Shown: positions 1 through 8,004, numbered from the stretch's first letter. The stretch is 21,033 bases of DNA from a bacterium UBA4637 (GCA_002405875.1 DHMR01000080.1:1-21033); one strand, 5' to 3'. A program made the numbers and translations. Notes: generated by a model not told the origin, from the letters alone.

Positions 1-1781
1 AAGACCAATCGGTTGTTCCACAATCCAAGGTCGGCACCGATGTTCCAAGTGGAACGAGTCTCCCACTTCAAGTCAGGATTGTTGTTGCGAATCATCCCCA
101 TCGTCACCGTAGGCGAACTGTTCACTGACACGATACCATTCTGTCGCACGGTATTCAGGGTGGTATAAGAAGAGATGCCACCGAGGTTGCCCGAACGACC
201 ATAGCCTGTACGGAACTTCAACATCGTAATCGCATGGACATGGCGCAGCCAAGCCTCCTGTTTCATATCCCAAGAAAGAGAAAAGGATGGAAAGAAGCCC
301 CAAGTATGGTCATCGCCCACCATCGAAGAACCATCGCCACGCATCGAGAAGGAAAGCGAATATCGATCCAACAACGAATAGTCGATGCCACCCATCACGG
401 AGGCCAAGGCAGGGTCTTCGTAGTTGCTATCCGTTCCACCGTATGGACGGGAAGCCGCAGAACCGATGCCATAATAGTAATTGTCATTGTTGGTAATGCC
501 CTTGGCGGAAGTCCAGAAGCCCGTCTTGATGTCCTTCTGATACTCCGCTCCCAACATCGCCTTGAGGGAATGAATGCCCCAAGCACGCTGATAGTTCAAC
601 GAGACATTGCCCAGCCACTCCTCGCTCTTGAACTCGCCACGATAGAGATTGCCCTGTGCCCACACCCAAGTAGGACAAAACTGATTGTTCTCGTTGGAAG
701 AATAGGAGTAAGCGCCAAAAGCTGAGAGGGTAAGATGTTTCCATATCTCGTAAGTCAACTTCAAGTGGGCATTGAAGTTCATGTTCTTCGTATCGTTTCG
801 CTCTTTAAGCAAAGCCCCAGGAGGATTGATTTGCGAAGCCGCCCCATTCTTCACCCAACTGCCATTCTCCCTATCATACGGATAGGTAGGATTCATGGCA
901 TCTGCAGAATAGAAGAGCATCTGCGAATCGAAGATGTCGTTGTTCTTGTAGGATGAGCCAAACACGCCGAAGTCGCCCGTCAGCTTATCGCCAAAAGCTT
1001 TCTGAGTGACATCTATCTTTGCCACCAGATTGCGATAGCCCTTGCTACGGATGATGGTGTTATGGTCGATATAGCCGAAGGAAGCACGATAGTTGCTCTG
1101 CGGAGTTCCTCCACTGAAAGCCAAGTAATGGTTTTGGATATTTCCTGTTCGGGTGATAGCCTGATGGAAATCGGTATCATATCCCTTGTTGTTATACTCC
1201 AAGCCATACTTTTGGGCGGCAGCTATGTACTCGGCTGCGTTGAGCATTTCCATGCTCTTGTACATCGCCTCCACGCCATAGTTGCCTTCGTAAGAAATCT
1301 GAAATCCCTTGCCTGTGCCTTTCTTGGTCTTCACCTGGATAACACCCGAAGCACCACGAGAACCATAAAGGGCGGTCTCGCTGGCATTCTTCAATACGGT
1401 AAAACTCTCGATGTCGGCAGGATAGATGGTGGCAAGCGTAGCCACATCGCTGGTTACGCCGTCGATGATAACGAGCGGGTCATTGCCTCCCATGATGGAA
1501 GTAGTACCACGCACTCTGACACTATTGAGCATGGCGATGCGGTCAAGACCATTGGTCGTGACATTGACACCAGCCGTCTGTCCGCTCAAGGCATCGAGGG
1601 CGTTATTGAGCACACCTTTCTTCAGAAGTTCGGGTTCCACCACACTCACCGATCCCGATAAGTGAAGGGAATCCAAGGCTGTTTGATTGAGATGGCTTGG
1701 AGCTGTTTGAGCGCAAAGGCTTTGGGATACCATCAGCATCGCTCCCACCGCATATATGATCGTTTTCGAATTCTGTTCCAT
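1..1781 (-). CDS. SusC/RagA-like TonB-dependent outer-membrane receptor, 3' end beyond window
   Basis: Outer-membrane active transporter of the SusC type, normally importing oligosaccharides or peptides together with a SusD lipoprotein. The reading frame is open from ATG at 1779-1781 to the left edge, giving about 593 residues. It starts with a signal peptide (MEQNSKTIIYAVGAMLMVSQ, cleavage probably after LCAQ). A plug domain follows with VRVRGTTS, PLVIIDGV (about residue 103) and LKNASETALYGSRGASGV (about 130-147), the SusC hallmark. The start of the barrel follows. The carboxypeptidase-regulatory-like N-terminal domain common in SusC proteins is absent: only about 20 residues separate the signal peptide from the plug. 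Any SusD partner would lie further left, outside the window. It is divergent from the thiamine operon with a -7 box at 1824-1831. The family is clear; the substrate cannot be told. Confidence 0.92.
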   Translation of the reverse strand, partial: MEQNSKTIIYAVGAMLMVSQSLCAQTAPSHLNQTALDSLHLSGSVSVVEPELLKKGVLNNALDALSGQTAGVNVTTNGLDRIAMLNSVRVRGTTSIMGGNDPLVIIDGVTSDVATLATIYPADIESFTVLKNASETALYGSRGASGVIQVKTKKGTGKGFQISYEGNYGVEAMYKSMEMLNAAEYIAAAQKYGLEYNNKGYDTDFHQAITRTGNIQNHYLAFSGGTPQSNYRASFGYIDHNTIIRSKGYRNLVAKIDVTQKAFGDKLTGDFGVFGSSYKNNDIFDSQMLFYSADAMNPTYPYDRENGSWVKNGAASQINPPGALLKERNDTKNMNFNAHLKLTYEIWKHLTLSAFGAYSYSSNENNQFCPTWVWAQGNLYRGEFKSEEWLGNVSLNYQRAWGIHSLKAMLGAEYQKDIKTGFWTSAKGITNNDNYYYGIGSAASRPYGGTDSNYEDPALASVMGGIDYSLLDRYSLSFSMRGDGSSMVGDDHTWGFFPSFSLSWDMKQEAWLRHVHAITMLKFRTGYGRSGNLGGISSYTTLNTVRQNGIVSVNSSPTVTMGMIRNNNPDLKWETRSTWNIGADLGLWNNRLV

Positions 1782-1823
1782 AACTATTTCCGTGTTAGTT
1801 TAGGTTCATGTCTATTTCGAGTG

Positions 1824-1831
1824 CAAATATA
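1824..1831 (-). promoter_or_regulatory. -7 box of the SusC-like receptor gene
   Basis: Read on the minus strand this is TATATTTG, a full match to the Bacteroidota -7 consensus TAnnTTTG. It would start transcription about 35 bases before the ATG at 1781. No convincing TTTG/TTG -33 box sits at the usual 19-21 bp spacing, so the promoter may need an activator. Confidence 0.5.
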
Positions 1832-1881
1832 ATAAAAAAGGCTGATACCTGTACAGAAACTTTCAAAAAAGTTATGAAAAT

Positions 1882-1912
1882 TTTGCAGTGTCAAATATTT
1901 GTTGTAATTTTG
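1882..1912 (+). promoter_or_regulatory. Bacteroidota-type promoter of the thiamine operon
   Basis: TTTG at 1882-1885 (-33), a 19-bp spacer, then TAATTTTG at 1905-1912 (-7, matching TAnnTTTG). Transcription would start near 1918-1920, directly before the hairpin at 1919-1935 and the TPP riboswitch. Confidence 0.75.
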
Positions 1913-1918
1913 CACTCA

Positions 1919-1935
1919 GTTAGCAGAGCGCTAAC
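1919..1935 (+). other. Short hairpin at the predicted 5' end of the riboswitch transcript
   Basis: GTTAGC (1919-1924) and GCTAAC (1930-1935) are perfectly complementary around a 5-base loop. With transcription starting at about 1918-1920 this hairpin would form the very 5' end of the RNA. Its 3' arm overlaps the likely 5' strand of riboswitch P1, so it could protect the 5' end or compete with P1. Confidence 0.45.
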
Positions 1936-2036
1936 GAAGGGGTGCTACCTCCGAAGTCGAGAAAGAAACTGAGGATGGATGCTGAGAACATACCCATTGA
2001 ACCTGGAACGGGCAATGCCGCTTAGGAACAAGGAGT
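1931..2036 (+). promoter_or_regulatory. TPP (thiamine pyrophosphate) riboswitch, THI element
   Basis: The conserved blocks of the thi-box aptamer are present in order: GGGGTGC (1939-1945), CTGAGA (1982-1987), ACCC (1992-1995) with TTGAACCTG after it, and GGGCAATGCC (2010-2019) followed by a CGTAGGGA-like segment (2019-2027). GGGGT can pair with ACCC to form P2. The P3 arm is longer than in Escherichia coli thiM and can fold with CCTC/GAGG and AGT/ACT pairs. P1 is not obvious. It lies between a promoter and a terminator-like hairpin, ahead of a TonB receptor and a PnuC-family permease, so it should switch off thiamine uptake when TPP is plentiful. Exact ends are approximate. Confidence 0.93.
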
Positions 2037-2077
2037 AATGCCTACTGTGCCACCCGCATGATGGGCATTTGTTTTTT
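2037..2077 (+). terminator. Terminator-like expression platform of the TPP riboswitch
   Basis: AATGCCTA (2037-2044) pairs with TGGGCATT (2062-2069) as 8 bp including one G-U, loop 17. It is followed at once by TGTTTTTT (2070-2077). This has the form of an intrinsic terminator directly after the aptamer. The 3' arm GGCATT (2064-2069) is also exactly complementary to AATGCC inside the aptamer core (2014-2019), so ligand binding could decide which partner it pairs with. The fold is inferred by eye. Confidence 0.6.
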
Positions 2078-2132
2078 CACCACACCTCTTATTATATTAT
2101 ACATATTTTTATAAATAATAAGGTAAAGTAAA

Positions 2133-4448
2133 ATGAGAAAAGATTTTTTGTTTGCCACTGCACTTTTGATGGGAGTAGCGACTACTGCCTCCGCAGCGCA
2201 AGACAAGTCAGGAGAACAAATCGACACTTTGAAAGCAAGACAGTTGCAGGAGGTTCAGGTAGTTTCCACCCGTGCAACCAAGAAGACCCCTATGGCTTAC
2301 ACCAACATCAACAAGCAAGCCATCGAGAGCATCAACTATGGCAAGGACGTGCCTTACCTCTTGGCGCTCACTCCATCCGTCACTCTTACTTCTGATGCAG
2401 GTAATGGCATCGGTTACACCACTCTTCGTGTTCGTGGTACCGACCCAAGCCGTATCAATATCACTGCCAACGGCATCCCTATGAACGACTCAGAGAGTAG
2501 CTCTCTCTACTGGGTCAACTTCGGCGACTTCGCCTCCAGTGCCCAGAGCATTCAGATTCAGCGTGGTGTAGGTACCTCTACCAATGGTGCAGGTGCTTTC
2601 GGTGCCACCGTCAACATGCTGACCGACAACATCGGTGCCAAGCCATACGTAGGCATGGACTTCTCTGGTGGTAGCTACTATTCTCACAAGGAGACCGTTC
2701 GCTTCAGCACAGGTCTTATCAACGACCACTGGGGCATCCAGGGGCGTTTGTCCAACATCGGCAGCAAGGGTTATCTCGACCGTGCTTCCACCAAGTTGAA
2801 CAGCTACTTCCTCCAGGCAGGCTACTTCAGCGACAACACCATGGTGAAGTTCATCACCTTCAATGGTCATGAGGAGACTTACCACGCTTGGAACTACACT
2901 TCCAAATATGAGCAGAGCCTCTATGGTCGCCGCTACAACTCTTGTGGCGAATACTATACCGAGGATGGCAAGACGCTATATTATGACAACCAGACCGATG
3001 ATTATCATTCACAGAACTATCAGTTGATTTGGAACCAGCGTCTCACCAATCTCTGGAACCTCAACGCAGCCCTCCACTATACTCGTGGCGACGGTTTCTA
3101 CGAGGAGTACAAGGTCAACAAGAACTTACAGGAATATGGTCTCTCTACAACCAAGTTCAAGACCGACTTGATTCGTCGCAAGCAGATGGGCAACGACTTC
3201 TATGGTGCCATTGCATCCGTCAACTACGACAACAAGAGCAACCTCACCGCCAACATTGGTGGTGGCTGGAACAAGTATGATGGCGACCACTATGGCAATG
3301 TGCTTTGGGTCAAGAAGAACGCCGACGTTGAGGTAACCCCTAACTTCGAGTACTATCGTAACAACGCCAAGAAGGAAGACTTCAACATCTATGGCAAGGT
3401 GAATTACACCTTCGTGGATGGTCTGAGCGCATACGTTGACTTGCAGTACCGCAATGTTTGCTACAAGATGCAGAATCCATCAGACTATTACTTGGGCAAG
3501 GACTTCACTTCCGCTTACATCATCAACGAGAAGTTCAACTTCTTCAACCCTAAGTTTGGTTTGAACTACGACATCACCGACAACCACAAGGTATATGTAT
3601 CTTACGCCATCTCCCACAAGGAGCCTGTGCGCAACAACTACGAGAACGACTTCGCTGCCGGCAACAAGATGCCAAAGGCAGAGCGCCTGAACGACCTGGA
3701 GGCTGGTTACCAGTTCCATAGCAGCAAGTTCTCTGCTGGTGCCAACTTCTACTACATGAACTACAAGGACCAGTTTGTGTTGACAGGCGAGTTGGATAAT
3801 ATCGGTGAGGCAGTGACCCGCAACCTCGACAAGAGTTATCGTCTCGGTGTGGAGTTGACAGCAGCATGGAAGCCTGTGGATTGGTTCCAGTGGGATGCCA
3901 ACGCCACCTGGTCAAGAAACCGTGTGAAGGACATCGCCGTGACATTGGAAGACGGTGAGACCAACTATACAATCGAGGGTGAGACCCCATTGAGTTTCTC
4001 ACCAGACTTCATCTTCAACAACATCTTCACCTTCCAGTACGCTGGTTTCAAGGCTTCCATCCAGAGCCAGTACATCAGCGACCAGTACTTGACCAACACC
4101 GGTTTCAAGACGATGGAGTGCAACGACAAGTGGAACGATGACTACGAGCCAGTGGGCAACACCACTTACGAGACCTTGATGTTGAAGCACCACTTCAATA
4201 CCAACCTCGACTTGAGCTATCACTTCTCCTTGAAGAAGATTGGCATGAAGGACGCCACCATCGGTGTGACCCTCTACAACATCTTCGATGCGAAGTACGA
4301 CAACAATGGTTGGGCTGCTCCACAGTATCGCGTAGTTGACGGCAAGTTGACGGCAGTGAACACCTGGGGCAATCGCGACTATCAGGCAGCAGGTTTCGCA
4401 CCATCCGCTCCATTCAACTGGATGGCTCACTTGTCAATCAATTTCTAA
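2133..4448 (+). CDS. TonB-dependent outer-membrane receptor, probable thiamine transporter (OMthi-like)
   Basis: A 771-residue outer-membrane receptor that should carry its ligand into the periplasm using TonB energy. It has a signal peptide (MRKDFLFATALLMGVATTASA), a TonB-box-like LQEVQVVSTRA at about 38-48, a plug with LRVRGTDPSRINITANGIPMN, and a beta barrel ending in the aromatic-terminated strand WMAHLSINF. It lacks the N-terminal carboxypeptidase-like domain and the SusC plug signature, so it is a classical TonB receptor rather than a SusC protein. Assignment to thiamine rests on the TPP riboswitch in its leader and the PnuC-family gene 27 bp downstream, the arrangement known from Bacteroides OMthi-PnuT operons. 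The exact ligand (thiamine, a phosphate ester or a precursor) is not shown by sequence. Confidence 0.88.
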   Translation: MRKDFLFATALLMGVATTASAAQDKSGEQIDTLKARQLQEVQVVSTRATKKTPMAYTNINKQAIESINYGKDVPYLLALTPSVTLTSDAGNGIGYTTLRVRGTDPSRINITANGIPMNDSESSSLYWVNFGDFASSAQSIQIQRGVGTSTNGAGAFGATVNMLTDNIGAKPYVGMDFSGGSYYSHKETVRFSTGLINDHWGIQGRLSNIGSKGYLDRASTKLNSYFLQAGYFSDNTMVKFITFNGHEETYHAWNYTSKYEQSLYGRRYNSCGEYYTEDGKTLYYDNQTDDYHSQNYQLIWNQRLTNLWNLNAALHYTRGDGFYEEYKVNKNLQEYGLSTTKFKTDLIRRKQMGNDFYGAIASVNYDNKSNLTANIGGGWNKYDGDHYGNVLWVKKNADVEVTPNFEYYRNNAKKEDFNIYGKVNYTFVDGLSAYVDLQYRNVCYKMQNPSDYYLGKDFTSAYIINEKFNFFNPKFGLNYDITDNHKVYVSYAISHKEPVRNNYENDFAAGNKMPKAERLNDLEAGYQFHSSKFSAGANFYYMNYKDQFVLTGELDNIGEAVTRNLDKSYRLGVELTAAWKPVDWFQWDANATWSRNRVKDIAVTLEDGETNYTIEGETPLSFSPDFIFNNIFTFQYAGFKASIQSQYISDQYLTNTGFKTMECNDKWNDDYEPVGNTTYETLMLKHHFNTNLDLSYHFSLKKIGMKDATIGVTLYNIFDAKYDNNGWAAPQYRVVDGKLTAVNTWGNRDYQAAGFAPSAPFNWMAHLSINF

Positions 4449-4475
4449 CATCAAAGTCATAAAGACTAAAACATC

Positions 4476-5075
4476 ATGATGGATTTCATCACATCACATG
4501 GTTTAGATATCATCACCACGGTACTCGGCTTGATCTACATCTTGCTCGAGTACCGTGCAAGTATTTATCTCTGGCTGGTAGGTATCCTGATGCCAGCCCT
4601 CGACATCATGCTCTATTGGCAACATGGGCTTTATGGCGATGCGGGAATGGCAGTTTACTACACCCTGGCAGCCATCTATGGTTTTGCCATTTGGAAGTTT
4701 GGCAAGAAGCACGACCAGGAAGAAAAGGGAGAGATGCCCATCACCCACATGAGGAAGAAACTCTATCTCCCTACCCTCGTCTTCTTTTTTGCGGCTTGGG
4801 GAATCACCTATTACGTCTTGGCGAACTTCACCAACTCCACCGTCCCTGTATTGGATGGTTTCACCAATGCGCTCAGCTTCGTAGGTCTGTGGGCATTGAC
4901 TCGCAAGTACATCGAGCAATGGTTCTTTTGGATCATCGTCGATGCCGTTTGCTGCTACCTCTATGTAGGCAAGGGCATCCCTTTCAAGGCAGGACTTTAT
5001 GGTCTCTATGTCATCATCGCCATCGCCGGATATTGTAAGTGGAAAAAGATGATGAAGGAAAGTTTTAAGAGTTAG
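4476..5075 (+). CDS. pnuT: PnuC/PnuT-family inner-membrane transporter, probable thiamine uptake
   Basis: A 199-residue hydrophobic protein with about seven membrane segments. It shows the PnuC-family pattern LEYRASIYLWLVGILMPALD and QHGLYGDAGMAVYYTLAAIY near the first third. PnuC relatives move unphosphorylated vitamin precursors by facilitated diffusion: PnuC nicotinamide riboside, PnuT thiamine, PnuX riboflavin. Position in a TPP-riboswitch operon after the receptor supports PnuT, with thiamine trapped afterwards by phosphorylation. No thiamine pyrophosphokinase gene follows; dnaA is convergent, so the trapping enzyme must be elsewhere. The stop codon lies inside a short tandem repeat (5068-5095). 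Confidence 0.87.
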   Translation: MMDFITSHGLDIITTVLGLIYILLEYRASIYLWLVGILMPALDIMLYWQHGLYGDAGMAVYYTLAAIYGFAIWKFGKKHDQEEKGEMPITHMRKKLYLPTLVFFFAAWGITYYVLANFTNSTVPVLDGFTNALSFVGLWALTRKYIEQWFFWIIVDAVCCYLYVGKGIPFKAGLYGLYVIIAIAGYCKWKKMMKESFKS

Positions 5076-5095
5076 GAGTTAGAAGTTAGAAGTTA
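5068..5095 (+). repeat. Short imperfect tandem repeat of GAGTTAGAA type
   Basis: Four imperfect copies of a 7-9 base unit (AGAGTTAG, GAGTTAGAA, GTTAGAA, GTTAAA) run through the stop codon of the PnuT-like gene. The unit resembles the GGAGTTAA repeat at 14114-14147. Confidence 0.7.
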
Positions 5096-5117
5096 AATAC
5101 TAACTAACAGATACGGA

Positions 5118-5160
5118 AAAAGGAAGTCAAAGCAAATACAAACTTGCTCGACTTCCTTTT
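5118..5160. terminator. Bidirectional terminator between the thiamine operon and dnaA
   Basis: AAAAGGAAGTC (5118-5128) is perfectly complementary to GACTTCCTTTT (5150-5160). An inner stem AGCAA (5131-5135)/TTGCT (5144-5148) adds stability. A-tract and T-tract flank the stem, so it can end transcripts from both converging sides. A second, AT-only hairpin (CTTTTTA 5222-5228/TAAAAAG 5233-5239) lies 4 bases after the dnaA stop. Confidence 0.88.
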
Positions 5161-5242
5161 ATTTCATTTATATAAATCAGAACCACTATACCAAGGTTCC
5201 GTGCTTATATCGTACCCTTACCTTTTTAGCGTTAAAAAGCTA

Positions 5243-6643
5243 TTACGCTTTCAGTTTGAAAGAGTTCTCGATGCTCATGATTTCATCACTGAAAGTAGCA
5301 TCCATCTTCAAGCGTTCCTCTACCTTTGAGCAACTGTGGATAACCGTGCTATGATCACGATTACCAACTAGTTTGCCAATTCTCGAAGCTGGCATCTTGG
5401 TGAGTTTCTGTGCCAAATACATGGTCACTTGTCGAGCCACCACATACTCACGCTTACGACTCTTGCTGTTCAGCGCAGTGGTCGTCACATTATAATGAGT
5501 ACAAACCTTATTTACAATATCGTCTATCGTCAAAGGTTTGTCATCTATCTTAACCGCTCGCTTAATCACCCGCTCAGCCAGTCGAATGTCAATATTGCTA
5601 TTGTATACAATGCTATAAGCCAAGAGACCATTGACAGCACCTTGCAAATCACGTACACTACCATTACAAGTTTCGGCAATAAACGTAATGACATCCTTTG
5701 GAATCTTCAAACCATCCCGACGGATCTTGTTGCCCAAGATATCAACACACAGTTGAATATTCGGTTTTTCCAACTCGCACACCAAACCACAAGAGAAACG
5801 GGTCAACAAGCGGTCTGGCACATCCTTCAACTCTACCGGAGGGCGGTCACTTGCCAAGATGATACGTTTACCATTACGGAAGAGATGATTGAAGATGTGG
5901 AAGAATGTATTCAAGGTCTTTGTCTTGCCAGCCCAATCCTGAATATCATCTACGATCAGCATGTCGATAGACTGATAAAAGTTGATGAAATCATTGCTCG
6001 AATTGTGAAGGATCGCATCCGTATACTGAGTCTGGAACAGACGAGCACTCACATAAAGGATACGCTTCTGAGGATACATTTGCTTAGCCTTCACACCGAT
6101 CGCATTGACCAAATGAGTTTTGCCACTGCCTGAAGGTCCGTAGATAAACATCGGGTTAAACTGAGTCGTGTTTGGATGCTCAGCAATAGACAATCCCACA
6201 GAGCGAGGCAGCTTATTGCTTTCTCCCTCCATGTAATTATTAAATGTCAACTTAGGATCAAGCTGTGTATCAATATCCTCTTGTTGAGGTCGAGTTTCCG
6301 CCTGAGCTGTAAACTGATCGGTTGGGGGAACAACAGAAGGAGCTTGGTCACCCGCCTCCGTGATAGTACCTCCCGGAGCACCCTTGACCACAACCACACG
6401 ATAGGTAAGGCGAATTCCTTCGCCAAAATTTTGATGAAGAACCTTGCTCAGCAAGTCCACGAAGTTAGCTTCCAGATACTCATAAAAGAAAGTACTTGGA
6501 ACCCTCACCAACAAAGTCTTCGTTGCAGGCTTGTATGATTCGAAGACAATGGGTTTAAACCACGTATTGTAATGTTGCTCCGAGACATGCTCACGGATGA
6601 GCGCAAGACAATTGTCCCAAAGAGCCTTTGGACTTGCTAACAT
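5243..6643 (-). CDS. dnaA: Chromosomal replication initiator DnaA
   Basis: A 466-residue AAA+ ATPase that binds DnaA boxes and opens the replication origin. Domain I (about 1-85) has the usual LWDNCLALIREHVSEQHYNTWF. A Pro/Gln-rich linker spans about 90-125. The AAA+ core carries Walker A GPSGSGKTH (169-177), Walker B MLIVDDIQ (228-235), sensor 1 LASDRPP, and RLLTRFSCGL with the arginine finger. Domain IV ends with the DNA-binding signature NRDHSTVIHSCSKVEERLK. Length and domain order are normal. It is monocistronic, with its own promoter at 6719-6750 and terminators on its 3' side. Confidence 0.98.
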   Translation of the reverse strand: MLASPKALWDNCLALIREHVSEQHYNTWFKPIVFESYKPATKTLLVRVPSTFFYEYLEANFVDLLSKVLHQNFGEGIRLTYRVVVVKGAPGGTITEAGDQAPSVVPPTDQFTAQAETRPQQEDIDTQLDPKLTFNNYMEGESNKLPRSVGLSIAEHPNTTQFNPMFIYGPSGSGKTHLVNAIGVKAKQMYPQKRILYVSARLFQTQYTDAILHNSSNDFINFYQSIDMLIVDDIQDWAGKTKTLNTFFHIFNHLFRNGKRIILASDRPPVELKDVPDRLLTRFSCGLVCELEKPNIQLCVDILGNKIRRDGLKIPKDVITFIAETCNGSVRDLQGAVNGLLAYSIVYNSNIDIRLAERVIKRAVKIDDKPLTIDDIVNKVCTHYNVTTTALNSKSRKREYVVARQVTMYLAQKLTKMPASRIGKLVGNRDHSTVIHSCSKVEERLKMDATFSDEIMSIENSFKLKA

Positions 6644-6718
6644 TCTATCTTATTGTTTAATAATTCAAAATCAAATTGCTCAAATAATGAAAAGACCGCA
6701 AAAGCGTCAAATTCACTG

Positions 6719-6750
6719 CAAAATTATAAAATAAAAAGGAGAAAAACAAA
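6719..6750 (-). promoter_or_regulatory. dnaA promoter
   Basis: On the minus strand: TTTG (6750-6747) as -33, a 20-bp spacer, then TAATTTTG (6726-6719) as -7, a full match to TAnnTTTG. Transcription would begin near 6712, about 70 bases before the dnaA ATG. Confidence 0.75.
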
Positions 6751-6814
6751 TCAGCAGTTTTAAAACATTTTAATACAACGTCATAATTGTCTAGTTACCA
6801 AGCACTTAATTAAG

Positions 6815-6823
6815 TTATCCACA
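6815..6823 (+). promoter_or_regulatory. Perfect DnaA box upstream of dnaA
   Basis: TTATCCACA, identical to the high-affinity DnaA box consensus, lies about 65 bp upstream of the dnaA -33 box in AT-rich DNA. Autoregulation of dnaA by its own product is the simplest reading; only this one perfect copy was found in the gap. Confidence 0.65.
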
Positions 6824-7099
6824 CTTTTTAGAAAAATATTCAATATTAAGAGTTAACCAACTAAGCATCAAGCAGATACATATTTAATAACAACTTTTTC
6901 AAAAGTTTAGTGAAACAAAAATGAAACACCCTCGAAACAACTCAAAAACAATTAGTTTGCAAGTTATTAAGAGGGCGTGGAACATTGCTCTAGCTTATTT
7001 AGACTATTTTTAATTTAGCAAATACTTGCCGAAAGTCCTTTTCCCATATAAATTCTAAGGGTTCTTCCATACAGATTGTACTTGCTACTCTCTAAAATT

Positions 7100-7999
7100 C
7101 TATTTGTCTTTCTTTCCAAACAGAGAGAAATGGACATAACGCTTAGGATGCTGTCTGAGATTAACGACCAAAGAATCCGCATCACGCATCGTAGCATTCA
7201 AGTTGTTATACAACTGCGGGTCGTTCATCAACAAACCAAGAGAGCCCTGATTACTATTCAATTTTTCAGTAAAGGCATGAGCACTTTCCAAGGTCTGGTT
7301 GACCCGATTCAAAGTTCCCTGCACGTCAAGTGAAGCCAAATGAGAAGTCAGCTGGTTGGTATTGTCCAACACACCATTGGCACGTTTGATCATACCCGGT
7401 ACCTGCTGATTCAAGCCAGCCATCAACGTGTTCAACTCTCTCGTGGAGACTGTCAAGTTGTTGGTAATGGTCTGTGCGTTGTGCAAGGTAGCAGCCAAGG
7501 CAGGATCAGCCAGCAAAGCGTTGACACTCGACAAGATGGAATCCAACTTAGGCAACATTTTCTCAATCACCGGGACGAGTTCACCAGCCTTGCCCATGAT
7601 ACCAGCATTCACGGCACCCGGAATGATGCCACCTGGCTCAATTCTTTCACGAGGATTCGTGGCAAGCAACAGATTGACCTGTAGATTACCCATCAAATCC
7701 TTGACAATCTCGGCTTGACTACCCTTGGGGATTCGTAAATTCTTATCGATATCAGCCTTCACCTTGATAGGACCCGACTGCGCATAATCGAAGTCGACAT
7801 CATCTACCGTTCCAACTTTATAACCATCCGCATAGATTGGCGTAGAAGCTCCAAGACCTTGAATATCATCAAACGTCAAATAATAATAGTTGTTGGAAGA
7901 GAACAAGTTGATTCCCTTCAGAAAGTTGATTCCGAAGTACATCACCAAAATACCGACGATAGCGACAAGTGCTATCTTTATTTCCTTGGATATTTTCAT
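7100..7999 (-). CDS. MCE/MlaD-family lipid-transport protein
   Basis: A 299-residue periplasmic protein held by one N-terminal membrane helix (about residues 8-27, IALVAIVGILVMYFGINFLKG). The single MCE domain follows (about 38-120) with YYYLTFDDIQGLGASTPIYADGYKVGTV, matching MlaD-type substrate-binding subunits of phospholipid transporters. The C-terminal half is helical and rich in L, N and V, as in the tails that build MCE channels. It begins 5 bases after the stop of the upstream amidase gene and must be co-transcribed with it. No MlaE permease or MlaF ATPase lies nearby, so those partners would be encoded elsewhere. Confidence 0.9.
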   Translation of the reverse strand: MKISKEIKIALVAIVGILVMYFGINFLKGINLFSSNNYYYLTFDDIQGLGASTPIYADGYKVGTVDDVDFDYAQSGPIKVKADIDKNLRIPKGSQAEIVKDLMGNLQVNLLLATNPRERIEPGGIIPGAVNAGIMGKAGELVPVIEKMLPKLDSILSSVNALLADPALAATLHNAQTITNNLTVSTRELNTLMAGLNQQVPGMIKRANGVLDNTNQLTSHLASLDVQGTLNRVNQTLESAHAFTEKLNSNQGSLGLLMNDPQLYNNLNATMRDADSLVVNLRQHPKRYVHFSLFGKKDK

Positions 8000-8004
8000 T
8001 CTTC

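Larger units (their letters stand above)
6644..7099. other. Gene-free AT-rich stretch between dnaA and the MCE gene
   Basis: 456 bases without a supported gene. It holds the dnaA promoter (6719-6750) and one perfect DnaA box (6815-6823). About 6660-6960 is very AT-rich. No second good box, no clear AT-rich 13-mer array and no terminator for the MCE gene were recognised, so it cannot be called an origin. Confidence 0.6.

Noticed and set aside
5335..5343. Perfect DnaA box (TGTGGATAA) inside the dnaA coding region
   Set aside because: It is produced by the codons for Val-Ile-His in the conserved STVIHS signature, so a regulatory role cannot be inferred.
5429..6133. 234-codon open frame on the plus strand opposite dnaA
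   Set aside because: Antisense shadow of the conserved AAA+ and DNA-binding domains of DnaA.
6644..7099. Possible replication origin next to dnaA
   Set aside because: Only one perfect DnaA box and no recognisable unwinding-element array; kept as promoter region with a single box.
7015..7197. Small 60-codon frame downstream of and overlapping the MCE gene
   Set aside because: No ribosome site or family pattern, and it overlaps the end of a supported gene on the same strand in another frame.
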